From the NCBI RefSeq assembly GCF_009184635.1, contig NZ_WELI01000002.1:682001-746000 (forward strand): a stretch of 64,000 nucleotides of DNA. Reading direction: 5' to 3'. This DNA comes from Rudanella paleaurantiibacter. GTDB taxonomy: Bacteria > Bacteroidota > Bacteroidia > Cytophagales > Spirosomataceae. The notes beneath the pieces are model-generated. The model was not told where the DNA came from and ran no database searches. It worked only from the letters and a program-made list of their open reading frames with translations. Position 1 is the first letter of the stretch. Each line of letters opens with the position of its first letter. Below, piece by piece: positions 42,702 through 50,912 of the stretch. The position numbers and the translations under genes were made by a program.

Positions 42702-43295
42702 ATGAAAACCGTCATTATCAAATACAATGCAGGCAACGTTCAGTCGGTGATGTACGCCCTCGACCGAATCGGTGCGAGCTACCTCCTGACCGACGACGAA
42801 GCCGAAATCCGGTCGGCCGACAAGGTTATTTTTCCCGGCGTGGGCGAAGCCAGTACCGCTATGGCGTACCTGCGCGAACGCGGCCTCGACCGCCTGATTC
42901 CGTCGCTGAAACAACCTGTGCTGGGCACGTGTATCGGCATGCAGCTAATGTGTCGGCATTCTGAAGAGAACAACACGACCTGCATGGGCATTTTCGATAT
43001 TGATGTACGCCGACTGCCCGCGGCCGATGGCCTCAAAGTGCCGCACATGGGCTGGAACAACATCAACCAATTGCGCGGGCCACTCACCAACGGCCTGCCC
43101 GATAACGCCTACATGTATTTCGTACACAGCTACGCGGCCGACGTGTGCCCCGAAACTGTGGCCGTGTGCGAATACGGGCGGCCGTTCAGCGCCATGCTAC
43201 AGAAAGACAACTTTTACGCGGCCCAGTTTCACGCCGAAATCAGTGGGAACGTGGGGCAGCGCGTGCTCGAAAACTTTTTGAATCGTTCGCTTTAA
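42702..43295 (+). CDS. hisH: Imidazole glycerol phosphate synthase subunit HisH
   Basis: 197 aa class I glutamine amidotransferase that feeds ammonia to HisF. Start ATG 42702 (MKTVIIKYNAGNVQSVMYAL) is the usual one; the frame is open upstream but crosses the attenuator. PGVGEAS, the nucleophile Cys in LGTCIGMQLM (about 80), FVHSYAAD, and the His-Glu of QFHAEISG (about 180-182) are present; the common HPE triad motif reads HAE here, retaining His and Glu. First structural gene after the attenuator. Confidence 0.95.
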   Translation: MKTVIIKYNAGNVQSVMYALDRIGASYLLTDDEAEIRSADKVIFPGVGEASTAMAYLRERGLDRLIPSLKQPVLGTCIGMQLMCRHSEENNTTCMGIFDIDVRRLPAADGLKVPHMGWNNINQLRGPLTNGLPDNAYMYFVHSYAADVCPETVAVCEYGRPFSAMLQKDNFYAAQFHAEISGNVGQRVLENFLNRSL

Positions 43296-43297
43296 CC

Positions 43298-43336
43298 GGG
43301 TAGGCGGCTCCGTTGTGGCAACGGAGCCGCCTACCC
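43298..43336. repeat. Perfect hairpin, 18-bp arms, hisH-hisA gap
   Basis: 43298-43315 and 43319-43336 are exact reverse complements with a 3-nt loop and no T-run. It starts 3 nt after the hisH stop and could stabilise the upstream mRNA or tune hisA translation. Confidence 0.88.
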
Positions 43337-43346
43337 AATACCGTTT

Positions 43347-44066
43347 ATGCACATTATTCCCGCAATTGACCTGATCGACGGCAAGGCCGTTCGGCTTACG
43401 CAGGGCGACTACAACCAGAAAAAAGAATACAACGCCCGCCCGCTTGAGGTAGCCCAGCAGTTTGAAGACGCGGGCCTGACCCGGCTGCATCTGGTAGACC
43501 TGGACGGGGCCAAACAAAAGCGCGTTATCAACTGGAAAGTACTCGAACTGATTGCGACCAAAACCCGACTTCATATCGACTTTGGGGGCGGGGTGCAGTC
43601 AGACGACGACCTGCGGACGGTGTTTGAATCGGGCGCGAAGCAGGTTACCGGAGGCAGTATAGCGGTCAAAAATCCCGACTTGTTTGAGCGTTGGCTTACT
43701 CAATACGGCCCCGAGGCCATTATCCTGGGTGCCGACGCCAAAAACGAGAAAATCGCCGTGAGTGGTTGGGAAGAAGGCACCGATGTATGGGTGTACGACT
43801 TCGTGGAGAAGTACCTCGAAAAAGGCATCCGGTACGTAATCAGCACCGATGTGGCCAAAGACGGGCTGTTGCAGGGTCCCTCGTTCGATTTGTACCGTAA
43901 CCTACAGGAGCGGTCGGCCGATTTGCAGATTATTGCCAGCGGGGGCGTTGCCAACATGGGCGATATTGAAAAACTGGCCGAAATGAACCTCTTCGGGGTG
44001 ATTGTAGGCAAGGCCATTTACGAAGGTCGCGTGACCTTGAAAGAGTTGATGGCACTGAATAGTTAG
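43347..44066 (+). CDS. hisA: HisA, ProFAR isomerase
   Basis: 239 aa TIM barrel catalysing the Amadori rearrangement of ProFAR to PRFAR. The N-terminal IPAIDLIDGKAVRLTQGDY carries the first catalytic Asp (about residue 8); LHLVDLDGAK, LHIDFGGGVQSDDDL, the second catalytic Asp region YVISTDVAKDGLLQGPSFDLY (about 128-134) and IASGGVANMGDI phosphate-binding loop are intact. It lies 51 nt after hisH, with the hairpin in between. Confidence 0.95.
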   Translation: MHIIPAIDLIDGKAVRLTQGDYNQKKEYNARPLEVAQQFEDAGLTRLHLVDLDGAKQKRVINWKVLELIATKTRLHIDFGGGVQSDDDLRTVFESGAKQVTGGSIAVKNPDLFERWLTQYGPEAIILGADAKNEKIAVSGWEEGTDVWVYDFVEKYLEKGIRYVISTDVAKDGLLQGPSFDLYRNLQERSADLQIIASGGVANMGDIEKLAEMNLFGVIVGKAIYEGRVTLKELMALNS

Positions 44067-44075
44067 CTTTGCCGT

Positions 44076-44780
44076 ATGAGCCGCATCGTGCTACTCCTTT
44101 TCTGGTTGGTTTACTGGCCCGCCTGTGCTGCCCCGGAAGACTCCACGCAGGTACAGGCTCGGTTTGATGCGTTGGCCCAAAAAGCCGGTGTAAAAACTCT
44201 GGTGCTGAAACCGGGCAACTATCAGGTGCTCATCTGGACTAAAGTAAGCCTGGCCTACGGCGACGCCCAGAAGCTTTACGTGCTCGACCGAACCGATGCA
44301 GGCTTATTTCTGTCCGATTATTCGCTGAATTGGGCACAAAATCGTTTCAAAAGTTCTGAGCGTTTAAAACACAGAAAAAGAATAGACCAGGCTATCTGGA
44401 ATCAGTTAGTGTCTGACGGGCTGCTGACTTTACCCGATCAGTCGGCGCTTCGAGGCCAGATTTTTCCTCCATCCAAACCAGCTTCGACCACCACAACTGT
44501 GCATGTCGACAAGGAAGGCGAGGTAACAATAAAAGCCCCAAAGAGCACAGAGAATTACGTAATCATTGGCGACGGAGTCAGCTACCGTTTCGACATTTTC
44601 TCGGCCGAGGGCCATCGAACGTACAAATACCATTGCCCGGCCGGGTACGGAAGAGTCCGAACTAAAGTAATTGAGCTTCAGCAGGTAGTGTCGATATTGA
44701 AGCAGGTATTTTCTCTCGTTAAAAACCCACCAGAAATCTGCCGACGCATCAATCAGCCTAAACCCGTTTATACCACATGA
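44076..44780 (+). CDS. Exported hypothetical protein inside the his operon
   Basis: 234 aa with a signal peptide (MSRIVLLLFWLVYWPACAAPE). The mature protein has strand-like segments (TLVLKPGNYQVLIWTKVSLAYGDAQKLYVLD, YVIIGDGVSYRFDIFSAEGHRTYKYHCPAGYG) and a C-terminal helix (VIELQQVVSILKQVFSLV). No family recognised. It begins 9 nt after hisA and overlaps the next gene by 4 nt (ATGA), so it is part of the operon although no histidine-pathway role is known. Its second half (about 44330-44760) is AT-richer than the flanking his genes, which hints at later acquisition. Confidence 0.65.
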   Translation: MSRIVLLLFWLVYWPACAAPEDSTQVQARFDALAQKAGVKTLVLKPGNYQVLIWTKVSLAYGDAQKLYVLDRTDAGLFLSDYSLNWAQNRFKSSERLKHRKRIDQAIWNQLVSDGLLTLPDQSALRGQIFPPSKPASTTTTVHVDKEGEVTIKAPKSTENYVIIGDGVSYRFDIFSAEGHRTYKYHCPAGYGRVRTKVIELQQVVSILKQVFSLVKNPPEICRRINQPKPVYTT

Positions 44781-45202
44781 CCGAAAACTACACCATCAGC
44801 ACCGACAAATCCCGGCTCGACCTGAACGTGATTCACGGGTTTTTGAGTCGAGAATCGTACTGGGCGCAGAATATCCCACTCGAAAAAGTGGAAAAAGCGA
44901 TGGCACACTCGCTTTGTTTTGGGGTCTACGCACCCGATGGACAGCAGGTTGGGTTCGCCCGCGTCGTAACCGACTACACCACGGTAGCGTACCTGTCCGA
45001 CGTATTTGTGGTGGAGAGCCACCGGGGCCGGGGCCTTTCGAAAAAACTGGTTCAGTACATCACCGAATACCCCGAATTACAGGGGCTACGTCGGTGGATT
45101 CTGGTCACACAGGACGCACAAGGCCTTTACCGTCAGTTTGGCTTCGTCAATCCCGAAGAACCCCACTGGTACATGCACCGTAAATTATTTACCAGCTACT
45201 AA
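44777..45202 (+). CDS. GNAT family acetyltransferase
   Basis: 141 aa. The acetyl-CoA-binding core is [24 protein letters not shown] (about 74-97; R-G-x-G/A type loop RGRGLS), with [26 protein letters not shown] before it and [29 protein letters not shown] after it. It resembles small GNATs with a GFARVVTD motif common in Bacteroidota. Substrate unknown. Start overlaps the upstream stop (ATGA) and its stop overlaps the hisF start (TAATG), so it is translationally coupled in the his operon. Confidence 0.85.
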   Translation: MTENYTISTDKSRLDLNVIHGFLSRESYWAQNIPLEKVEKAMAHSLCFGVYAPDGQQVGFARVVTDYTTVAYLSDVFVVESHRGRGLSKKLVQYITEYPELQGLRRWILVTQDAQGLYRQFGFVNPEEPHWYMHRKLFTSY

Positions 45203-46002
45203 TGCTAACGAAACGTATTATTCCCTGTCTTGATATCAAAGACGGGCGTACCGTAAAAGGCACCAATTTCGTAAACCTGCGCGATGCCGGTGATCCCGTA
45301 GAGTTGGGGGCTATCTACGCCCGTCAAGGGGCCGACGAACTTGTTTTTCTGGACATCACGGCCACTGTCGACGAGCGCAAAACCCTGATTGAGCTTGTCC
45401 GGCGGGTAGCCCATGCCGTCAATATCCCGTTTACGGTGGGCGGAGGTATTTCGTCGGTGGCCGATGTATCGGCGCTGCTCAACGCCGGTGCCGATAAGGT
45501 TTCAATCAACTCCTCGGCCGTGCGCAACCCCGCCCTGATCGATCAGCTGGCCCTTGAATTTGGCAGTCAGTGTATTGTGGTGGCTATCGACACGCGCTGG
45601 ATTCCTGCCAGCGATGATACCGCTTCAAACGAGATGTCATCGCCAAGACAACACATCGTACATACGCACGGGGGCCGCAAACCCACCCACCTGCGCACGC
45701 TCGAATGGGCTAAAGAAGTGGAGAACCGGGGCGCTGGCGAAATTTTGCTCACCTCGATGGATACCGACGGTACCAAAGCGGGCTTTGCCCTCGAACTGAC
45801 GGCGGCCGTATCGGGGGCGGCCCACATTCCGGTTATTGCGTCGGGAGGGGCGGGCACTATGGACCATTTTGTAGATGTTTTTACCACCGGCAAAGCCGAT
45901 GCCGGGCTGGCAGCCAGTATTTTTCACTTCAAAGAGATCGATATTCCCGAACTCAAGCAGTACTTAGCCCAACAGGGTATTCCGATGCGCCTGACGAATT
46001 AG
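45202..46002 (+). CDS. hisF: Imidazole glycerol phosphate synthase subunit HisF
   Basis: 266 aa TIM barrel cyclase; with HisH it makes imidazole glycerol phosphate and [22 protein letters not shown] (catalytic Asp about 11), [37 protein letters not shown] (second catalytic Asp about residue 143) and [11 protein letters not shown] are intact. The loop after VVAIDTRW (about residues 134-152, [20 protein letters not shown]) is roughly ten residues longer than in well-studied HisF proteins. The start codon overlaps the GNAT stop. Confidence 0.95.
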   Translation: MLTKRIIPCLDIKDGRTVKGTNFVNLRDAGDPVELGAIYARQGADELVFLDITATVDERKTLIELVRRVAHAVNIPFTVGGGISSVADVSALLNAGADKVSINSSAVRNPALIDQLALEFGSQCIVVAIDTRWIPASDDTASNEMSSPRQHIVHTHGGRKPTHLRTLEWAKEVENRGAGEILLTSMDTDGTKAGFALELTAAVSGAAHIPVIASGGAGTMDHFVDVFTTGKADAGLAASIFHFKEIDIPELKQYLAQQGIPMRLTN

Positions 46003-46026
46003 GCGTCTTTCAAGCAAACGAATTGT

Positions 46027-46632
46027 ATGACAACGATTGATTTCAGCAAATCGCCCGACGGCCTCGTCCCCGCCGTTGTGCAGGACGAACAAACCGGCAA
46101 AGTGCTCATGGTGGGCTACATGAATGAGGAAGCCTACCACAAAACACAGGCCGAGGGCGTGGTTACGTTTTTCAGCCGGAGCAAAGGTCGGCTCTGGACC
46201 AAGGGTGAAACGTCTAACAACTTTCTGCACGTTCGGCAGATCCTGATCGACTGCGACGGTGACACCTTGCTCATTAAGGCATCGCCTGCGGGCCCAACCT
46301 GCCATACCGGCGCCGATACCTGTTTCGATGAAGTAAACGGAGGAAAAGGGCAGTTTCTGAACTACCTGCAAGGCATTATTCACGACCGACGCGTAAACCC
46401 TACCGAAAAATCGTACACCACATCGCTGTTCAACCGGGGGGTCAATAAAATTGCGCAAAAGGTTGGCGAAGAAGCCGTTGAACTGGTGATCGAAGCCAAA
46501 GACAATAACGACGACCTGTTTCGGGGCGAAGCCGCCGATTTGCTGTTCCACTTTCTGGTGTTGCTCGAACAGAAAAACATCGACCTCGACGAGGTTATCA
46601 CGATTTTACAGGGCCGTCACGCCGGAAAATAG
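46027..46632 (+). CDS. hisIE: Bifunctional HisIE (PRA-CH cyclohydrolase / PRA-PH pyrophosphohydrolase)
   Basis: 201 aa fusion catalysing steps 2 and 3 of histidine synthesis. The N-terminal HisI part has LVPAVVQDEQTGKVLMVGYMNEEAY, TFFSRSKGRLWTKGETSNNFLHV, DCDGDTLLIKASPAGPTCHTGADTCF with the zinc/magnesium Asp and Cys ligands. The C-terminal HisE part (about 110-201) is a MazG-like helical domain: KVGEEAVELVIEAKDNNDDLFRGEAADLLFHFLVLLEQ. It starts 25 nt after hisF and ends the visible his cluster; hisG, hisD, hisC and hisB are not in the window. Confidence 0.95.
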   Translation: MTTIDFSKSPDGLVPAVVQDEQTGKVLMVGYMNEEAYHKTQAEGVVTFFSRSKGRLWTKGETSNNFLHVRQILIDCDGDTLLIKASPAGPTCHTGADTCFDEVNGGKGQFLNYLQGIIHDRRVNPTEKSYTTSLFNRGVNKIAQKVGEEAVELVIEAKDNNDDLFRGEAADLLFHFLVLLEQKNIDLDEVITILQGRHAGK

Positions 46633-46736
46633 GTTTCAAATCCTATCTTTCGCGCTCGGGTTGTTATCATTCGTAAGGGGGCGACTCTCCGAACGGCTGG
46701 CTGCGACCTGAAAAATACAAACTGTAAAACTGAAAA

Positions 46737-47072
46737 ATGGGACTCATCATTCGCATTCTGATCAGCGCTGTGGCGGTGTATATCGCCAGTCAGTTCATTC
46801 CGGGCATCACGGTCAATGGTTTCGGGGCCGCCATCATCGTGGCTATCGTACTGGGCTTGCTCAACGCGTTTCTGAAACCGATTCTGGTACTACTCACCAT
46901 CCCCATCACCATTCTGACGCTGGGTTTGTTCTACCTCGTCATCAACGTTATTATGGTGTATCTGGCCGACTCGTTAGTGGCCGGCTTCGACGTCAGCGGC
47001 TTCTTTGCCGCTTTGTTGTTTAGCATTGTGGTGTCGATTGTCACCTGGATTATTGACGCTGTTGTAAACTAA
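46737..47072 (+). CDS. Phage holin family 4-like (DUF) membrane protein
   Basis: 111 aa with four closely packed membrane helices (IRILISAVAVYIASQFI, GFGAAIIVAIVLGLLNAFL, LLTIPITILTLGLFYLVINVIMVYL, FFAALLFSIVVSIVTWII). LNAFLKPILVLLTIPITILTLGLF is the signature of the widespread inner-membrane family annotated as phage-holin-4-like; despite the name, members are chromosomal and not lytic. Function unknown. No phage genes nearby. Confidence 0.82.
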   Translation: MGLIIRILISAVAVYIASQFIPGITVNGFGAAIIVAIVLGLLNAFLKPILVLLTIPITILTLGLFYLVINVIMVYLADSLVAGFDVSGFFAALLFSIVVSIVTWIIDAVVN

Positions 47073-47095
47073 TCGTTAGGCCGGTTTTAGCATCG

Positions 47096-47168
47096 AGGGC
47101 TTTGTGAAGTGTGTAGAGATGTCATCTTTTCAAACAAGATGACATCTCTACACACTTCACAAAGCCCT
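47096..47168. repeat. Perfect hairpin, 33-bp arms, of the GTAGAGATGTCATC type
   Basis: 47096-47128 and 47136-47168 are exact reverse complements with a 7-nt loop. The tip (agagatgtcatctt, 47115-47128) is identical to 57423-57436 in another intergenic hairpin, so this is a dispersed family. Only partially T-flanked (ctttctttattt after 47166); might still end transcription. Confidence 0.9.
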
Positions 47169-47215
47169 TTCTTTATTTAAAGACCTATCTTACAAGCCCT
47201 AAACCACCCAAATCA

Positions 47216-48577
47216 ATGCCTACCGAAACCCAATCCAACTACGACGTCCTGATCGTAGGGGCTGGCTATGCTGGCCTGACAGCCGCCCGTAACCTGCACC
47301 GGGCGGGCAAAACCGTGTTGGTTCTCGAAGCCCGCGACCGAATCGGTGGCCGGGTCTGGACGCGCCATTTCGACGACGGGTCGTACGTTGATCTGGGAGC
47401 GGCCTGGGTTGGGCCTACGCAGGATCGGATGTACGCCCTGGCGCGGGAGTACGGCGTTGAAACCTACCAGACATATAACGAAGGCAAAAGCACACAACTG
47501 TTTCGGGGTAAGGTGAAGCGTTATAAAGGTCTTATTCCGCCCCTACCCCTGCTGTCGCTACTGAGTCTCGACTGGCACATCAAAAAGCTGAATAAACTGG
47601 CGCAAACCATCGACCTGGAACGCCCCTGGGCCTCGCCCAACGCGCAACAGCTCGACGCCATCACGCTGGCCGACTGGATGCAACAACACGTAGGGTACCG
47701 AACTGCCCGGCAGTTCCTGAAAATTGCCGCTGAGGCTATCTGGGCCGCCGACCCAACCGATATTTCCATGTTGCACACCTTGTTCTATATCAAATCGGGC
47801 CGCGATCTGGACACGCTAATGAACGTAAAAAACGGGGCGCAGGAAGAACGGTTTGTGGGTGGCTCCCAACGCATAGCCGATCAAATGGCCGCCGAACTAC
47901 ACGGGCACATCCGTCTGAACGCGCCCGTACAGCAAATCGACCAAACCGAACTGGGCGTTCGGGTAAGCGGTCCCGGCGTCGAACATACAGCCCGGCGCGT
48001 TATTGTGGCGATTCCGCCTGTATTGGCGGGCGAAATCCGGTTTACACCCGCCTTACCCCCTAAGCGGGTACAACTCCAGCAAAACGTACCGATGGGCGTT
48101 GTCTGGAAATGCTACGCCTTCTACCAACGGCCCTTCTGGCGCGAACAGGGGCTAAATGGTCTGGCCGCTACACCCGAAGGGCATATTACCGTCACATTCG
48201 ACAATTCACCAGCCGACGGTAACCGGGGTATTCTGATGGGATTTGTGCTCGGGAATCAGGCGCGGGCGTTTGGGCAACTAAGCGAGGCCGAGCGGCAGGC
48301 GTCGGCATTGGCGTCGTTTACTACTCTGTTTGGGGCCGAAGCCGCCAAACCCGAACGTTACCTCGACCACAGCTTTGTGAATGAAGAATGGAGCCGGGGC
48401 TGTTATGCCGGTTTGTTTGGGCCAAGGGTCTGGACTCAATACGGCCCGGCTCTACGCGAGCCCGTCGGTCGGGTTCACTGGGCTGGTACCGAAACCGCCG
48501 ACATCTGGAATGGCTATATGGACGGGGCCGTCCGCTCCGGCGAGCGAGCCGCGCAGGAGGTACTACTGGCGGAGTAA
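47216..48577 (+). CDS. Flavin monoamine oxidase family protein
   Basis: 453 aa. FAD-binding N-terminus DVLIVGAGYAGLTAARNLHRAGKTVLVLEARDRIGGRVWT (about 10-49), YVDLGAAWVGPTQDRMYALARE, LFYIKSGRDLDTLMNVKNGAQEERFVGGSQRIADQMA, ARRVIVAIPPVLAGEIRFTPALP, and the C-terminal FAD motif VHWAGTETADIWNGYMDGAVRSGERAAQEVL. It oxidises an amine to the imine with hydrogen peroxide production; substrate unknown. No signal peptide. Confidence 0.88.
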   Translation: MPTETQSNYDVLIVGAGYAGLTAARNLHRAGKTVLVLEARDRIGGRVWTRHFDDGSYVDLGAAWVGPTQDRMYALAREYGVETYQTYNEGKSTQLFRGKVKRYKGLIPPLPLLSLLSLDWHIKKLNKLAQTIDLERPWASPNAQQLDAITLADWMQQHVGYRTARQFLKIAAEAIWAADPTDISMLHTLFYIKSGRDLDTLMNVKNGAQEERFVGGSQRIADQMAAELHGHIRLNAPVQQIDQTELGVRVSGPGVEHTARRVIVAIPPVLAGEIRFTPALPPKRVQLQQNVPMGVVWKCYAFYQRPFWREQGLNGLAATPEGHITVTFDNSPADGNRGILMGFVLGNQARAFGQLSEAERQASALASFTTLFGAEAAKPERYLDHSFVNEEWSRGCYAGLFGPRVWTQYGPALREPVGRVHWAGTETADIWNGYMDGAVRSGERAAQEVLLAE

Positions 48578-48660
48578 TCCCAAAAAGAAAGAGGTTTTGC
48601 GCTGACCAGTACCGGTTTTTACCGGTTCCAGTCAACACAAACCCCACAAGGCAAAAGCTA

Positions 48661-48957
48661 CTAATTGAGCGAAAACAATGGAATCCGGGCTGCCACCATG
48701 TTATGAAACATCAGTTCGCTGATGGTTGGGTCCATGTAGCTGATGAGCGGAAACTGGGCAATTACCTCCATAACTTCCAACTCCGAATCTACCTTTAAAA
48801 TGCACCACAGCTTTTGGCGGTCGGCCGAGAGCGAATACGAAAGCATTTTGCCGCTTTCCATCAGTTCGTTGACCTTCAACCGCTGGGCCGGTATTTTCTG
48901 AACAAATTCTTCGTCCATTTCGGCCGGAAGCGCAAATTCAACCATGTACTGGCTCAT
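48661..48957 (-). CDS. Muconolactone isomerase-like dimeric alpha/beta-barrel protein
   Basis: 98 aa from the ATG at 48957 (MSQYMVEFALPAEMDEEFVQKIPAQRLKVNELMESGKM), the usual start of this fold; 6 further codons are open. The ferredoxin-like pattern and LSADRQKLWCILKVDSELEVMEVIAQFPLISYMDPTISELMF resemble muconolactone delta-isomerase relatives. It is the last gene of a three-gene operon with an MhqD-like hydrolase and MhqO-like dioxygenase, consistent with aromatic or quinone turnover. Confidence 0.65.
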   Translation of the reverse strand: MSQYMVEFALPAEMDEEFVQKIPAQRLKVNELMESGKMLSYSLSADRQKLWCILKVDSELEVMEVIAQFPLISYMDPTISELMFHNMVAARIPLFSLN

Positions 48958-48971
48958 ATCATAGGGATTTA

Positions 48972-49619
48972 TCAACGCCCACGCAGCAACAAGTTAATGG
49001 TTTTCAGTTCATCCTCATTAATTGTGTGGGCGAAATTCGGGTACAAGGTAGTAGTTACCTCGGCGCCCATCCGGCTCAGTACGGCTTCGGTTTCCAGAAC
49101 CCGCTCCTTCGGAATGTGCGAATCGGTATCGCTACACCCTAAAAACACCGGTGTCCCGTCGAGCGTTCCCGCATAGTCACGCGGAGCCCCCTCAGGGCCA
49201 ATCAGCCCGCCACTCAGGCCAAACACGCCCCCGTACACCTGCGGGTTGCGGGCCACAAACTCAAGCGTCAGGCAGGCACCCTGCGAAAACCCAAGCCAGT
49301 AAATCTGCGAAGGTTTCAGGTTAAAATCAGACTGCAACCGCGCCCTGACCATTTCGAGCGTCGTCAACGCCGACGACAGATACGGCTCATTGCGCTCCGT
49401 AGGTTGTAGAAACGAGTACGGATACCAACTGTTCTGATGGGCTTCGGGCGCGATGAACGCAAACTCATCCTGCGCATCTATGTACTGACTCAACGACAGG
49501 ACGTCGCGTGCTGAACCGCCCCGGCCGTGCACCATCACCATCACTTTACCCGCTTTTTCGAGGGGTACGCCAGCCGTAACAATATTATTCGGATTGTGAA
49601 TCATGGTAAGTGTCTCCAT
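48972..49619 (-). CDS. MhqD-like phospholipase/carboxylesterase family hydrolase
   Basis: 215 aa from the ATG at 49619 (METLTMIHNPNNIVTAGVPLEKAGKVMVMVHGRGGSARDVL). Alpha/beta hydrolase with oxyanion loop HGRGG, nucleophile elbow LGFSQGACLTLEF (Ser about 114), late Asp in GCSDTDSHIP and His in NFAHTINEDE. FIAPEAHQNSWYPYSFL is typical of the MhqD group, which pairs with MhqO dioxygenases in hydroquinone-resistance operons of Bacillus. It lies 16 nt after the dioxygenase gene. Confidence 0.82.
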   Translation of the reverse strand: METLTMIHNPNNIVTAGVPLEKAGKVMVMVHGRGGSARDVLSLSQYIDAQDEFAFIAPEAHQNSWYPYSFLQPTERNEPYLSSALTTLEMVRARLQSDFNLKPSQIYWLGFSQGACLTLEFVARNPQVYGGVFGLSGGLIGPEGAPRDYAGTLDGTPVFLGCSDTDSHIPKERVLETEAVLSRMGAEVTTTLYPNFAHTINEDELKTINLLLRGR

Positions 49620-49635
49620 GTCGGGAGAGCGTTTT

Positions 49636-50589
49636 TTACTTAACCGAAATCGGGGGTAAGCCAGCCTCAATTTGAGCCCGGCGCGGCTCGTACCACTCCG
49701 GTAATTTTAGCTCGCGGCCCAGTGAGGCTACGGGTTCGTCGATGGCAAACCCCGGCGGGTTAGTCGCGATTTCAAACAGCACCCCACCCGGCTCGCGGTA
49801 GTAGATACTTTTGAAATAATTCCGGTCCAGAATCTCCGTTGGCATAAATCCGTTGTCGATGAGCCGTTCCCGAATAGCTACCTGCGTCTGGTGATTGTCG
49901 GTGGCAAAGGCCACGTGGTGCACCGACCCGGCCCCCTGTGCTCCGCGCAACTCGCCAGCCGCGTGCTGCACATCAACAAAGCTACCCGACCCGCTGCCCG
50001 CTGCCACACTTGGCCCAGCCACGAACCGGAATCGCCCGGCCTCCTCGGCTACCAGCCGGTGGTCCATGCTTTCAGTCAGCAGCTTGATGGTCGCATCGGG
50101 GTTGGCTTCGTTCAGCGTAACGGTATGAAACCCCCGAATAGCAAACTGAGCCGGTACGGGGCCGGTAGCCCAACCCGTGCGGAGATCATCGTCGTTGGCA
50201 ACCAGCTCAATACCCATGCCGTCGAAATCATCGAACCGGATGTAGGTTTCATTGAACCGTTTGTACGGGCCAGCAAAGGCAATCGAGTAGGTGTTCAGCC
50301 GGTCGATCCAGTAGCTCAACGAAGCCGTCGGTACCGAAAAGGCGGTGTACGTCAACTGACCAGCCCCCTTCCGCCCGCGCGGGATACGCCCGTATGGAAA
50401 AAAGGTCAGAATGGTGCCGGGCGAGCCGGTTTCGTCGCCGTAGTACAAGTGGTACACGTCGGGGGCATCGAAGTTGATCGTTTTCTTGACCAGCCGAAGC
50501 CCAAGAATATCAGTGTAAAAATCGACGTTACGCTGGGCATCGCCCGCAATAGTCGTTACGTGGTGGAGGCCGTTGATTAAGGTGCTCAT
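49636..50589 (-). CDS. MhqO-like ring-cleaving (glyoxalase-fold) dioxygenase
   Basis: 317 aa with two vicinal-oxygen-chelate repeats. First: INGLHHVTTIAGDAQRNVDFYTDILGLRLVKKTINFDAPDVYHLYYGDETGSPGTILTFFPY (metal His about 9). Second: IRGFHTVTLNEANPDATIKLLTESMDHRL and later GSVHHVAFATDNHQTQVAIRERL with a His, then YFKSIYYREPGGVLFEIATNPPGFAIDE with the metal Glu. This is the pattern of MhqO/LinE-type enzymes that open hydroquinone rings. First gene of the operon; divergent from an AraC regulator across a 320-bp gap with palindromes. Confidence 0.87.
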   Translation of the reverse strand: MSTLINGLHHVTTIAGDAQRNVDFYTDILGLRLVKKTINFDAPDVYHLYYGDETGSPGTILTFFPYGRIPRGRKGAGQLTYTAFSVPTASLSYWIDRLNTYSIAFAGPYKRFNETYIRFDDFDGMGIELVANDDDLRTGWATGPVPAQFAIRGFHTVTLNEANPDATIKLLTESMDHRLVAEEAGRFRFVAGPSVAAGSGSGSFVDVQHAAGELRGAQGAGSVHHVAFATDNHQTQVAIRERLIDNGFMPTEILDRNYFKSIYYREPGGVLFEIATNPPGFAIDEPVASLGRELKLPEWYEPRRAQIEAGLPPISVK

Positions 50590-50912
50590 AGTGCTTAAAC
50601 GTTTGAAGGCGAATGGATTGTTTTAAATGTCATTACATTTAATGTATATACATTTAAATTTCGAGTAAAGTTCATGCTCTTTGAAAGAAGTTTTGGGAGT
50701 CTGGCCAGGAAGAGCGGGGCGATAAACTATTGAAAACAAAAAAGGCGCTGATACAGACGGGCCATTGGTCAAAAAGCGTTTGGGGAAGAAAAGGGCCGGG
50801 CTTCACAATGCAAACAAAATTTATAACTAAATTGAGGCCCACCCCAACGAACCTACGTAATAATGGCCTACCTATGGCCCTCTATTGCGCCTAACGCTTG
50901 CGTTATCCCATT
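50590..50912. other. Divergent regulatory region with palindromes
   Basis: The first 70 bp hold the palindromes at 50624-50653. The remaining ~250 bp up to the AraC start hold no feature that I can recognise. Confidence 0.5.
50624..50653. promoter_or_regulatory. Tandem palindromes, candidate operator of the MhqO-like operon
   Basis: TAAATGT-CATT-ACATTTA (50624-50641) is a perfect 7-4-7 inverted repeat and ATGTATATACAT (50642-50653) a perfect 12-bp palindrome directly beside it, 35-64 nt upstream of the dioxygenase ATG. MarR-type regulators such as MhqR bind sites of this style; here the only regulator nearby is AraC-type. Confidence 0.5.

Noticed and set aside
42501-43295. Longer open frame extending HisH 67 codons upstream
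   Set aside because: The extension runs through the leader peptide and attenuator terminator and has no amidotransferase similarity; the start at 42702 is standard.
46737-47072. Holin-like gene as sign of a prophage
   Set aside because: The family name is misleading; there is no phage gene nearby and the protein is a common chromosomal membrane protein.
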